DNA from: Ophiobolus disseminans
Lineage: Eukaryota > Ascomycota > Dothideomycetes > Pleosporales > Phaeosphaeriaceae
DNA length: 64,000 nt
Reading direction: 5' to 3'
NCBI GenBank assembly: GCA_010093685.1
Contig: MU006244.1
Location: 310,001 to 374,000, forward strand
The notes beneath the pieces are model-generated. The model saw nothing but the letters and a program-made list of their open reading frames with translations. It did no database searches and had not been told where the DNA came from. Made by a program: the position numbers and the translations under genes. Shown piece by piece: positions 23,023 through 34,667 of this stretch; position 1 is the first letter of the stretch; the number at the start of each line of letters is the position of its first letter.

Positions 23023-23730
23023 GGTGACGCGGAAGACGTACGCGACTGAATGAGCCCCTTTGGAATGTCGCTGATGGAGTTGGTATTGATTCGCTACGGG
23101 GTTTATGACTGCTGGTCACGACGGGTGTTGACTTGGGCATGGCTACTCATTGCTAGGCATTAAGGAAAGATGGACCCTTGATCAGTCATTGATATCGCGT
23201 TCTTCGTAAAACAAATGGATATACTTGGCGCAATTTGATGTTCAAGGATGTCTTCTTTGCAACGTGAAGTGATAGTCGGCAACTTGATGTTCATAGCTGG
23301 CGTCTGTTTGATAACGTGAGGTCACGGGGTTGCATGGATGGTGCAAACGTCGGTGACATGACGATGGTTCGCGATTTGTGCAGGGGTCCGCGGCGCGGAT
23401 GCAGGGCTTCAGGAACGCCTCACATGTTCGGAGGCATACCCAGTTCCGCGAAACTCGACTCCATTGCGCGCTTGTCCTCCCTCTTTGCACCAGATCGCGA
23501 GTCGTGGCTGCCTCCTGTACTACTAGCGCTTTCATATTGGCATGCACAGGCTTGGTTGGGTTTCACTCGCAGCCTGCAGAAGAAGTTTCTTACACTCGCC
23601 TTCCTTCACCTGTCCTCCCCTGCGCCCGCTGTCCCAGACCAGCACCTGCCTCCAGCGTCTATCACTACAGTCGCCGCCGAACGTGCTCAACAGCAAACGC
23701 GTCTCGACGCTAGATAAGGCTGCCTCGCCC
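23023..23730. other. Intergenic and 5' leader of nma111
   Basis: No separate gene is supported. From 23542 the frame is open into nma111, and it starts with an ATG (see findings). The leader just before the nma111 start is pyrimidine-rich. Confidence 0.45.
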
Positions 23731-26700
23731 ATGGACCAGAATGGCTCAACACCAGAAGGCCGCAGCAAGCGCAAGCAACCACCAACATCCCCCTCAACCG
23801 ACCGCCCGATGAAGCAAATCAAGCCCGAATCCGACGCGCACACACGCAATGGCGTACCCAAGTCGCCCGAGGTGGAGGCCATGGACGATGCGCGCAGCGT
23901 CTACAGCCTCGACGAGCCGCTGACGGCACCCATCGCCGGCGCCGTCCACGACACGGCGGAATGGCAGAAGACCATCGAAGGCGTCGTCAAAAGCGTCGTG
24001 TCAATCCATTTCTGCCAGACCTGCTCCTTCGACACGGATCCGGCGATATCATCAGAGGCCACGGGCTTTGTCGTCGACGCCGAGAAGGGCTACATCCTCA
24101 CCAACAGACACGTCGTGGGCGCTGGACCGTTCATCGGCTACTGCATATTCGATAACCACGAGGAATGCGACGTCTACCCGGTGTACCGCGACCCCGTGCA
24201 CGATTTCGGCATTCTGCGCTTCGACCCCAAGGCTATCAAGTACATGACCGTCTCCGCCCTCCAACTGCGCCCCGACTTCGCCAAGGTCGGTGTTGAGATC
24301 CGTGTGGTGGGAAACGACGCCGGAGAGAAGCTTAGCATCCTGTCCGGGGTCATCAGCCGTCTGGATCGCAATGCGCCCGAGTACGGCGAGGGTTACTCCG
24401 ACTTCAACACCAACTACATTCAGGCTGCGGCAGCGGCAAGCGGAGGAAGTTCTGGCAGTCCTGTTGTGAACCGTGATGGCTTTGCCGTCGCTCTACAAGC
24501 TGGTGGACGAGCGGACGGCGCGGCGACCGACTACTTCCTCCCCCTCGACCGACCACTACGAGCGCTCGAGATTATCCAACGGGGCGAACACGTCACACGA
24601 GGCACGGTCCAGACACAGTGGATCCTCAAGCCATTCGACGAGTGTCGGCGGCTGGGTCTGTCGCCAGAGCTGGAGAAGGCTGTCCGGACACAATTCCCGA
24701 AGGAGACGGGCATGCTGGTTGCGGAGGTCGTCCTGCCAGAAGGCCCTGCCTCGACTAAGATCGAGGAAGGCGATCTGCTGACCAAGGTCAATGGCGAGTT
24801 TATCACACAGTTCGTGCGCTTGGACTCGATACTGGACGACCATGTCGGCAAGACCATTTCCGTGACGATTCAGCGTGCTGGCGAGAACATGGACGTTGAG
24901 CTGGAGGTTGGCAACCTGCACGACATCACCCCTGATCGATTCGTGTCGGTAGCAGGAGCTTCATTCCACGACCTGTCATACCAACAGGCCCGCCTGTATG
25001 CCATTTCGTTAAAGAATGCCGGTGTCTTTGTCTGCGAGGCAGCAGGTTCATTCAGATTTGCCGATGGCTATGCCTCGGGGTGGTTGATTCAGGAAGTGGA
25101 CAACCAGCCTACACCAAATCTAGACGCTTTCGTCGAAATAATGAAGAAGATACCCGACCGCAAGCGCATTGTCATCCAATACAAGCATCTTCGCGACTTA
25201 CATACTTCTAACACCAGTATCACTGCCATCGATCGCCATTGGCATGCAAAGATACGGATCGCAGTGCGCAACGACACTACTGGCCTGTGGGACTTCAAGC
25301 CCATTGCCGATCCTGTCCCCGCTGTGCCGCCAATTGCTAGACGTGCGAACTTTGTCACAATGAGCTCGCAGTACCCGGAAGCTGTCGACATTGTTCGCAG
25401 TTTCGTACGAGTGCACGTCTCCATGCCCATTAAGCTTGACGGCTTCCCTAAGATGAACAAGCAGGGTTACGGCTTGGTAGTGGATGCCGAGCAAGGTCTG
25501 GTTATTGTTTCGAGAGCAATCCTACCGTATGACCTCTGCGACATCTCCCTTATCATCGCCGACAGCATCTTCATCGATGCCAAGGTGGTCTTCATGCACC
25601 CACTGCAAAACTATGCGGTTCTCAAGTATGATCCTTCGCTTGTCACAGCACCTGTCAAGACACCCAAGTTTGCGACCGAGTTCATTGAAAAGGGCGCCGA
25701 GACGATCTTCTTTGGTCTCAACCAGAACTTCCGTCCAGTTGTGGCCAAGACTGTCGTCACCGACATCACCACAGTTGCCATTCCAGCGAGCGCCATCACA
25801 CCGCGTTACCGCGCGACAAACTTCGATGCCATCACCGTAGATACTAACCAAGCCTCACATAGCGGCTCGGGAGTTCTCATCGCTGAGGACGGCACCGTGC
25901 AAGCACTGTGGCTCTCCTACCTCGGCGAGCGCACATCACAGAGCGGCAAGGACGTGGAGTATCATCTTGGTCTCGCTACGCCCAACCTCCTTCCTGTCCT
26001 CAACGAAATCAAGAGCGGCAAGACACCCAAGCTCCGCATCCTCAATGTCGAGTTCCAGACTGTTCAGATGAGCCAAGCGCGTGTCATGGGCGTGTCGGAG
26101 GAGTGGATCGAGAAGACGGAAACCGCCGACCCAGAGCGTCATCAGCTTTTCATGGTCCGCAAGGTGGACTCGGGCCACGGCGATGGTATGCTGGAAGGCG
26201 ATATCCTGCTCACTCTCAACGGCAAGCTTGTCACCCGATCGCCCGACCTGGACGTCATGTACAACAACGAGTTCCTCGAAGCCGTCATCGTCCGCAAGCG
26301 CGAAGAGAAGACCATCAAAGTCCTCACCGTCGCAACCGAAGACCTCGAGACAGACCGCATGGTCAGCTTCTGCGGTGCCACACTACACCGCCCGCACCAG
26401 GCCGTTCGTCAACAAATCAGCAAGATTCACTCAGATGTCTACATCTCCAGCCGTGCCCGTGGCTCACCGGCATACATGTACGGGGTAAGTTCCACCCTCC
26501 TTCGCACTTTTTTAAGCCATACTAATGCACCACCAGCTCGCACCGACAAACTTCCTCACCCACGTAAACAATATCCCCACGCCCGACCTCACGTCCTTCC
26601 TCTCCGAAGTCAAGAAAATCGCCGATAACGAGTACTTCCGCCTCAAGGTCATGACGTTCGATAACGTCCCCTGGGTCGCGACCATGAAGAAGAACGAACA

Positions 26701-26845
26701 TTATTTCCCAACGATTGAATTTGTGAAAGATGGCGCGGAGGAGCTGGGCTGGAGGAAAATCGTGCATGAGGCTGAGGAGGGCGGGGCGAGGGAGGAGGCG
26801 GGTATGCAGGTTGCTATTGATGATGGTGGGGCAGAGGAGGAGTAG
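23731..26845 (+). CDS. nma111: Nma111 HtrA-type nuclear serine protease
   Basis: Two exons, 23731..26484 and 26537..26845, give 1020 residues, the usual length for this family. The protein is a double HtrA: two trypsin-like domains, each followed by PDZ domains. Only the first protease half keeps the triad: His127 in LTNRHVVG, Asp158 in PVHDFGILRFD and Ser241 in GGSSGSPVV. The second half (from about 560) is degenerate. A basic KRKQPP ... MKQIKPE stretch near the start fits the bipartite nuclear signal known for yeast Nma111. The family is linked to stress-induced, apoptosis-like cell death and to lipid homeostasis. The 52-nt intron has GTAAGT and CCAG ends and a TACTAATGC branch-like site. 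The frame is open further upstream from an ATG at 23542; I chose the internal Met by alignment with the family. Confidence 0.94.
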
Positions 26846-27859
26846 GTGGTTGGGAGATGGGAACGGAGGATGAATATGGAACATGGTGGGAACTGTGAGA
26901 ATAAGAACATTGGTATCACTATACCCTAGCATCAAGGGAGATAATTGGTGGATCCGCAGGGTCTTTGTACAACATGAGCAGAAATTAGAAGTGGGAATGT
27001 AAGGAATTGCAGAAATGTTACTTTGTCAATACTGACGTTTTTGAGCAAAGAGTTCTTAGCGGCAATAAGCCCTTCGCAACGGCAGCAAGCCCTCCCCAAC
27101 GGCAGCAAGCCCTCTCCAACCGGCAGCAAGCCCTCTCCAACCGGCAGCAAGCCCTCCCCAACAAGCACCTGTGCAGCAAGCACTACCCATAAGATCGGTT
27201 CTGATCATGTCGCAATGTCTTCCTTCGGCTGAAGCCGCCGGAGTAGAAATAGAAAAGATGCTGGAGTATGGGGCACAGCAGGTCAAGCGCGGAGCATCGA
27301 AGAGGAGAGATGGAAAGTAGAACATTTCTGGGGGAAGGAGGGGGAAATTTAAGGACGCTGTGAGAGATAGAGAAGAGACAAGGGAAGTAGATCACGGGCC
27401 TGGGGTTGTTGATGCTGCGTGGTGGAAAGAAGAGGTGACGGGGGCTTCATAATTACATGTGTCGTCCTTCCTACGAGAGATTTTGCAGAGCCCAGCATCG
27501 ATGGCGTGACGCCAATTTCGTCAATGTTACAGACATCTCCCCCTAGGATGGATGGTTCTTCCAATCTCTTCCCATTATCTTGGACCGATGTATGGCATTT
27601 CTGGTGGCATTCTTCTTGCTGAAGATTTTAGATGCAGTACAGTGAATGGCGTTTGCGCGAAACAAATGGAGAGCTCGAGGCGTTGTGCGCTGACCTCTTT
27701 TGCGTCATGAGAAGCACGGTGAATCTATAACTTCACAGCGTTTGTCAATTCACTCAAAGATTGAACGTACCTTGCAAAGATAAAGTCCGAAAGTTCCCCA
27801 GAAGTTCTCGACCATCACCCATCTACCTTCAACTGTACGACATTCAACCTCACAACATA
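26846..27859. other. Intergenic with a minisatellite
   Basis: About 1 kb with no supported gene. The notable feature is the 20/21-bp tandem array at 27060-27162. The remainder is unremarkable. Confidence 0.45.
27060..27162 (+). repeat. 20/21-bp minisatellite, five copies
   Basis: Five head-to-tail units of the form CGGCAGCAAGCCCTCTCCAA. The first is the most diverged, and the last three have one extra C (21 bp), so in one frame they read SKPSPTG three times. No supported gene contains the array. Confidence 0.85.
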
Positions 27860-28806
27860 ATGACGCTTTACCTTCTGACGCTCCCTCGCGAGCTCCGCGA
27901 TATTATGTACCGCACCTCTCGCATCCGGTGAAGTTTGATTGGCGCTGGTCGATCGATAAACGTAGCGCTAGGCCACTACCAGTACACTACCTCACTGCCA
28001 AGGTGCGGTTCGACGCAGTTCCCAATACGGATGTGCTTGCAACTCATTCGCGGTTGCATGACGAATACCTCGAAGACAAGAGCGTTACTAATTTGTCTGT
28101 CTCCTTGACTTGCAGATTGTATCGAGGCCCTACCAGTGTGACCAAGCTGAAACCAGGTGAAATTCCCGATCAGCGCGCCAAATCTGCATTTATAAACGTC
28201 AAGCATGCCACAATGTGGTTTGAGATTGGGTCCAGTCGAGCGCAGGAGGCCATGCACCACTTCTTGGAACGCTTCGTGTCCTTGGCGCCCAACTTGGTCA
28301 CGTTGCGTATAGCTTTCCAGGTCGATAAGTACATGCTGCACGATGCTGAGATGTCCCGCCACAACTTGCCAGCTTCAGAACGCACTTCCGATTTCTTGCC
28401 TGTGTTACAAGATACAATTGCCGGAATGGGCCGTGTGCAGCGCGGTGAGGGCTTTCTCATCGGCCACAAAGAGACGTGGATAGCTGCTGAGTACAAATAC
28501 GCCCTGGGAACGTTGTGGGGCACAGAAGTAAATCCAGACAGCAACAAATATCTCTCTATTCACGAGATATCGAATATCGGAGTTTGGACCTACGCAAAGA
28601 CCCCAGATGTTAAACGTCTGATGAGCGCATCGGAAGTCGTTGGACGCTGGCCCGTCAATGAGTATCCAGCTGATTTGCTTGAGCATATTGGTCCAGAGAA
28701 TGCGCAAGTATTGAAAAATCGCTCCCGGCAGTTGACTGAATGGATTGAGACCCAGGATCCGCCCGCTACGGATGTTAGTCGGTTTGGCTTACTTCGTAAA
28801 ACGTAG
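27860..28806 (+). pseudogene. F-box-like protein gene broken by an apparent one-base deletion
   Basis: The gene starts well at 27860, reading LLTLPRELRDIMYR, the usual F-box-like opening of short Pleosporales proteins (LLxLPxELRDxIYR). It then runs into a TGA at 27928-27931. In the next frame, from 27913, the natural continuation HLSHPVKFDWRW appears and stays open for about 295 codons to 28806. One base missing near 27911-27913 explains both halves. The downstream part has the expected layout, with a THSRLHDEYL motif followed by alpha/beta-type sequence, and no further breaks, so the break is recent or is a sequence error. F-box-like proteins may link substrates to SCF ubiquitin ligases, but many of these short fungal forms are unstudied. 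Confidence 0.72.
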
Positions 28807-29789
28807 TTATGAAAGGCTGGTATGATGCGAGGTTAGTGTTTGTAACACTCTCCATCTAGAAATGTATTAGAAGTTATACAGCCAAGGTAGGATGTGGAAT
28901 GAATGAAATTATCGTTGAATTGTGTTGTTGTAAAGCCGTGCAAATGTGAAATCGAGTCGCGGTGTTAAATTGCTAAAGTCGGCGGTGACCCAATCCTAGC
29001 ACGAACAATCGGGAGAGCAAGGCGTGTTTGAATCTGAGTCGTAGTAGTGAGGAGCGAGGCTCCGAGTTATCGAGACGGGTAGGCCGGAACTGCAGAGACA
29101 GGAGCTCTCGGTAAGTCGTGAAAGCTGGAAAAAGATCTAAGCTTGACGACTATATCTACGTATAGAGTAGCTGTTCTAGATTCTTAAACATTTCTGGATA
29201 CAGACAGGATAGCATATCTTTATTTCCGGCTTTCGCGATTTACCGAGAGAAGAGCTAGGCACTAGCTCCATCTCATCTCCACACCATTCATAACGGATCC
29301 AGGCTGCCAGGTAAACCTCATACATTTTATGAGGAACTCTAGGTAACCCATTTCGAGCATCGACGCAACAAGTTTCTGATAAACGGTCGGATGCACATCT
29401 CGAAGTTGAAACTCTCAAAAGCTGCTACGCTACTTCCGCATTTTCTTTCAGATAATGACAAAAACCCCGAAAATAGGAATGGCTTTACTCTTTCCTGACT
29501 CGTTGTTCAAAAGATAGCGCCTGATTTTCTCCGCTCTGAACTTGTAAATACTGTAGCTCATGATCATCAAGTCACGTCACAGAGTTCCAGAACCAATGAG
29601 TCTAATGCCCTAGGTAATATTCTTTAAAGAGTGTAGTGAAAAGAAGTTCCGCCAAAAGTCGTACAAAAAGCCCGCGATGCCATCTATCTAACAGAAAAGG
29701 CCAAGAACCTAGCATCTCCCAAGCAAGCCGCTTTGATACTCCAAACCATCATGTGCGTTATATACAAGACTCCATGCCTCTTGCTCGCT
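28807..29789. other. Intergenic, no supported gene
   Basis: This is AT-rich in parts (29140-29600), with many TA steps and stop codons. It could hold a decayed repeat, but none is recognisable. The right end should contain the 3' untranslated region of the RNase-like gene. Confidence 0.4.
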
Positions 29790-30382
29790 CTATTTGGTGC
29801 ACTTCTGGAAGAGGTCTTCACCCTGGTACTCTTTGCTAACTTTGGTATGGGTCATGACTCCACAGACCTTGGGACGCGGTTTGCCGTCCTTGTCCTTGTT
29901 CCCGTTGTCCTCGATATACACGACGCGCAGCGGTGTCTTGGGCTGGGGGCCCGTGGGTTCGTCCTTCTTCCACTCCTTCTTGGCCGCATCCCAGAAGATA
30001 GGATCTTCAATCATATCAGCATGCATTACTCTTTTCGAAATACGCTGAGGGCGTAGAGGAATGACTTACACTCGTAAAGTAAGTTCTTGTTTTTGCCTGT
30101 CTTGTCACAGCCCTTGACGCCCCATTTGATGGGCTTATCGCCCTTGTTTTTGAACTCGTGGGGGTCACCCGACTTGCCAGCCTTGAACATGCCGACCTTA
30201 GCCTGGGCCTCGGCGCGGGCTTGGCTGACGGTGAACGTCTTGACATCCGAATGATTGTCTTTGGGCTTGCAGCTATAGGTGCCGGCACGGGCCACTAGAT
30301 CATTGCTGCTCTCATCGACGGGCAGGGCGAAGATGGGAGACGAGGCGAGGGCCAGGGCGAGGATGGTCGTGGAGAAGTACAT
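29790..30382 (-). CDS. Secreted RNase T1/F1-like (RNase N1 family) protein
   Basis: Two exons on the minus strand, 30382..30070 and 30004..29790, give 175 residues. Residues 1-20 are a signal peptide, and a short pro-like segment ending VARAG follows. The mature part matches guanyl-specific RNases: PHEF with His75 (T1 His40), YEYPI with Glu104 (T1 Glu58), LRVVY with Arg131 (T1 Arg77) and VMTHT with His157 (T1 His92). Cysteines at 38, 92, 152 and 173 could form two disulphides. The T1 Tyr38 position is Asp73 here, and the domain is longer and more lysine-rich than T1. Such enzymes cut RNA after guanosine; related folds serve as secreted effectors in some plant pathogens. Activity is plausible but unproven. 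The intron lies between Glu104 and Pro106, with GTAAGT and GAAG ends. Confidence 0.85.
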
Positions 30383-31147
30383 TCTGATGGAAGATTTTGA
30401 AGATAGAAGTAGGGGTTTGAAGATTGGACTGTTAATGAGAGAAGATGCTGCTGTTCTGCTTTGAGTGAAGACATCTTAGTCGAGAAAGTTCGCTTTCTTA
30501 TATGCTCTGGATCTCAGAAGATAGCTCCGTGAAATCGCACATGAGACATCATGAAGGAGGCGTTGTGAGTATCCGGGCGTGAAGACGTGGTAATGATCCG
30601 ACGGCGTTCACCGTCTCGGGGTCCAATCTGTGGCCCACCTCTGAAGTGGTGCAAGCATGTAGTAAAGAGGCTGGGTGCTTCAGATATTCTAACATCAGGT
30701 GACACAACCACATTTGCACGATGCGTTGGGGTCTGGTAGATTGAAAAAAACCCATCAGCTTACCGAAAATCTGGCGGGAGAGGGTCGAACTACGCCGTGC
30801 GAGAGCTGTGTGGTGATACGCGCCACCTGGCAGTACCTTGTGCTCGTGCTACTTGTGTGTTTCCGGGGATGAATGCTCGCAGAAATAGAGACTTCTGCAC
30901 CGCCTTAGTCTCTGCTTACGCGTGCGGCACTGTGATGTTTCAGACGTCCATGCTTACTAAATGACGTCACATGCGTTTTCTTGTGTTCACGACAATATTA
31001 CCCGTGATGAAACTCATCTCTTTGCACCATACTTCAATCTCGGTGTTTCAACTCTAGATCATACAATTACCCCGCGGAATCTTTCTCTTTCTGAACCCTA
31101 CTCGCTATCATATTTTTCTCTCACGATCTACCCACTTGTCAGTAATC
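30383..31147. other. Divergent promoter region
   Basis: This lies between the RNase-like gene (minus) and the DUF3632 gene (plus). No coding frame is supported. The sequence just left of 31147 is pyrimidine-rich, as in a fungal 5' leader. Confidence 0.4.
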
Positions 31148-32156
31148 ATGGCTGCCGGAACAGCAACTCAATTGCCCCTGGACCTTGTCCATTACCAAGA
31201 CATCACCGACGACCCGGACATCGACTTCGTTAAGACACACCTGCAAGCAATAGCGGACGGCACCAAGGAGGCAGCCGAAGCTGCTCAAGACCTTGATGCA
31301 TGGGTGACAGGCAAGTCCACGCGCCGACTGAAGGAGCTTCGCAGCCGACCCGAACTCATCGAATGGATGGCCCACGGGTCCTCGAGCCCCTCAACTTCAC
31401 CCAACGCCAGTGGCTATGTCGGATGCTTCTTCCAGGTCTTCCCGGGCCTGTGCACCATCTTCCCTCCGCATCACGCAGGCCAGACGCGAGTGGTTGCGTT
31501 CCTCGAGACACTGATGGAGATGCCCACACACCAGGTTCCTGAATTATTCCCCAATGTCGACGATTTGAGCAAGGTTGACAACGTCGCGCTCTGGCCGCGC
31601 GGGTCGATTAGCCCACAACCGTTCCGTGTGCACGCCGCAAGTATGTCTGATTTCTTAGTCAACAACCATATTCAACGGCGCTTTCTCTAACTCTATACCC
31701 GCAGGAATCGACCACATGTGTTATGGCTCCTATGCTTCGGACAGTGAAGCTAGTGTGCGTTGTCGGAATTATCAGCATACCCTAGCCCGCATTACCATGG
31801 CTGGCATCGTCGACTGCTCGTTCCTATGCGACCTCGATGGCATCCTGCCTTCATCTAAGAAGTATACACTCCCGACACACAAAGTGCAGTCAGGGACTCG
31901 GCCCGCTGACATAGGGGGCCGGATCTGCGCTGCGGTGCAGTGGCTCCTGGACGCCGACAAGGCGCGGTGGGTGTACCAACGGTGCAATGAGAAGGAGAAG
32001 ACGGACAAAGCAAACCCGTGGGATATGTGGAGCAAGGAACATTGGAGTATTTGGAAGACGCAGCTCAAGTTTTATCAGGGCGACGATCGCGTCGAGCCGG
32101 CGGCTAGGGAGGCGGCGAGAAAAGCGCTGGAGCGGATGGCAGCGGTGGAGGCATGA
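31148..32156 (+). CDS. DUF3632 family protein
   Basis: Two exons, 31148..31640 and 31705..32156, encode 314 residues. The sequence has the pattern of the fungal DUF3632 family: an N-terminal helical stretch, a middle that ends VAFLETLMEMP and a LWPRGSISPQPFRVHAA block. The C-terminal half is helical, with GRICAAVQWLLDADKARWVY and a WDMWSKEHWSIWKTQLKF tryptophan-rich stretch. There is no signal peptide or membrane segment, so it is probably cytosolic or nuclear. No biochemical role is known for the family, which is expanded in plant-associated ascomycetes. The 64-nt intron has GTATGT and GCAG ends. Confidence 0.85.
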
Positions 32157-32695
32157 TGCATCTCACCACCGTTGAGCGCCATATGCTGATGACAAGCAAC
32201 GTCTTCATGCAATTGGGGTTCGTGGATAGATCAGGCATTTTAAGTGATCAGCCGGGTATTCAAGTTACTTTTGTCGTTGAAATAAGCAGCTGGGAGAGCC
32301 GCAACCATGCATGATACAGTAGCCTGTATTGGCGTGAGTTCCGCACAGATTTTGACAGCCGTAGCTGGCGAATGAAGGCATAGTGAGATGCAGTTGGAAA
32401 AGTCCGATGGAACATGCGATGCCCGAGTGACTTGTGCGACATGAGGTTGTGGTGCCAAGGCGGCAGCTGGACCCTGCAATCAGCGGACCGTTTCACGTGT
32501 CAAGCCACGGCAGACTGTCCATGTCAACGACTCGCCAAACTTTCTTCTTGAGGCTCTTCAGCGCAAACTTCTTTTCTCGTATATATCTATATTCACTCTG
32601 TCTTTGCTCAAACTGCTCTGCACTCCATATTCCAGACGCTCTTTTACCCCTCACCAAACCTCGTGCTTACTCACACGACGTCATAGGCAAACATC
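32157..32695. other. Intergenic
   Basis: About 540 bases with no supported gene. It probably holds the 3' end of the DUF3632 transcript and the promoter of the small membrane protein gene. It is pyrimidine-rich near 32580-32690. Confidence 0.4.
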
Positions 32696-33081
32696 ATGGG
32701 CGCGTTGAATCTCCTACCGCTTGTTGTCCTGTTTGCCGTCGTTGGCGGTGTCGCGTGGGTAGGGTATCAGGTAAGCATCGCGCAGATATAGGATTTGAGA
32801 TACTAGAATAGCTGGCTGACATATGCGTTCTCCTTCTAGATCTTTCTCTACACCAACGAACTTGCCGAGCGCGGCGTCCACAAGCTGGAGAAGAAGAACG
32901 TCGTGTTCACGAAAGATGGTGCGAAGGTTGGAGTTAAGGAAATAAGCGCAGAAAAGTACGCCGACAAGACACAAAGAGCCTTTGTCAAGACATGGAATGC
33001 TGCGCAAGACGGGTGAGTTGCTGCTGGAATGCGCTATGCTGCTTTCTGACATGTGGCAGGTCATCAACGGCACGACAGTAA
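32696..33081 (+). CDS. Small single-pass membrane protein
   Basis: Three exons are inferred: 32696..32770, 32840..33012 and 33060..33081 (89 residues). Residues 5-25 form one membrane helix (LLPLVVLFAVVGGVAWVGY), followed by a charged region with LEKKNVVFTKDGAKVGVKE and YADKTQRAFVKTWN. It matches the layout of small ascomycete proteins in which one N-terminal helix is followed by a KEGVKVGVKE-type segment; none is characterised to my knowledge. The last intron has a perfect GTGAGT donor and a CTGAC branch sequence. If it is retained, the protein stops at a TGA that overlaps the donor (83 residues). The call is good for the first two exons and less certain for the last. Confidence 0.75.
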
Positions 33082-34667
33082 GCATAGCACATCGAAGCAC
33101 GTGTACCTACTCTCCGGACATACGAACGAGCGTCAACATGCGACGTCATGCGTACATACAATTTCACATGTTGAAGGATATGGAAGCTTCTCTACTTTGG
33201 AAATGCGAGCCATGCCTTTCCTCTGGCTCATCGGCGTTCTGCAATATTCTCATGATAGTAGGAGGAACATTCGAAAGCCCTAGCACGGTGCCGACGGTTA
33301 CTCGGCCCGGCAACTGAGATGGGAGATGTCTGAATGATACCCCAAGCCGAGGCACTTCTTGCGCACATCTGCTGATGCTACTAGTGGCAAACGTTCCGTG
33401 CCTCACTGATGAAACGACTAAGATGATAGGCCCCCCAAGATCATGCACGACGTTGCACATTTCACAATCAAACCCGTCAATCTACTCATCGGCCTCTTCG
33501 TTCTCTTTCCAATTTCCAATCACGATAGCAATTGAACAACTTTAGTAAACAACAACCTCGTTACTGACGAGTTGGAGATCGAAAAACCTCCATCAAGCCT
33601 TTCCAAGCTTTGGCAGAAGTGTGGAGTCGCAATATAAGGCTGGCCTGCGACACGCACGCATTGTGCTATTGTGGCTAGTGCTGAAGTCAGCAACATTATG
33701 TGACTCAGAACGCTATGTTCAGCTCCACACTGAGCAATGTTTACGAGCATGCCCTCACTTTCCCGCTAGGTTTGAAACTGCATTTGTTCACAAAATCACT
33801 CGATTTGCTATACAGTATGCACTCACCAACAGAACCTGACGTTGGGCTGTCGATTCTAACCGCAACTTATGTGTGGCGCAGAAACCTGAAGAACTTGTGC
33901 TAATTCTCTACAGCCGCTGGTGCATGGTTTCAAAGCTTCAACATTTTCACAAAACATATACTTTCCTTACTAGACGCTTCTATGTCATACTGCACCAAGC
34001 CTAGTTCAACTGATTGGAGTGGACTTAGAGACATACCCGGGCTTGGGTTCTACGCTACGTAGAGATGATCAATTGATCATGGTCGCATAAGCGGGCGGAC
34101 GGCTTCGGATGAATCTACCATGAACAAGTACGTCGAAGATCCGTCAACGAAGACGAGTACAAACTACGATGGCTGCTTCAGTTCACCAACATGCACATGT
34201 TCGGCGATATTTGATGGCCGGCGGCACAGCCCTCAGAGCCCGCCATATAAATCACTGGCTATAACTGTCTCAGACCAAGAGCGGGACGAGGGAACACACC
34301 GCCCCCGTTCGTGATGCAACGGCTATTCTGACTAGTCCACCGGATCCTACGCAAGCGTCAGCCGATACCTCCCCACCTTATGAGGTTTCTTGCTGATTGT
34401 CTTTATTTCCATGCAAGTCGAAACTCGGCAAGCCATTTCCACTGGCCGAGTGCCCGACATGGCGCTGAAAAAAGGGCTTAAGGCTGGACGTGGATGATGG
34501 TTAGCTAATCTCTAAGTTAAGGTCTCACGACGATCGACGCGTACGTAGCCGAGGTTCATCATCTCAGTAGCCATGGACGTATATCAGGCCTGGTTCTCCG
34601 TCAAATTCCTTTCTCGTCCTGTTCCAACAATTTGGCAGACGAGCCTCGGCATATCTTTTCATACACC
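33082..34667. other. Intergenic, no supported gene
   Basis: About 1.6 kb without a recognisable gene. It holds a perfect 16-bp palindrome at 34065-34080 (ATGATCAATTGATCAT), about 590 bp upstream of the P450 start. Several short frames are not supported by any feature. Confidence 0.4.
34065..34080. promoter_or_regulatory. Perfect 16-bp palindrome upstream of the P450 gene
   Basis: ATGATCAATTGATCAT is its own reverse complement. A palindrome of this length can be a binding site for a dimeric regulator, but nothing else supports that here. Confidence 0.3.
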
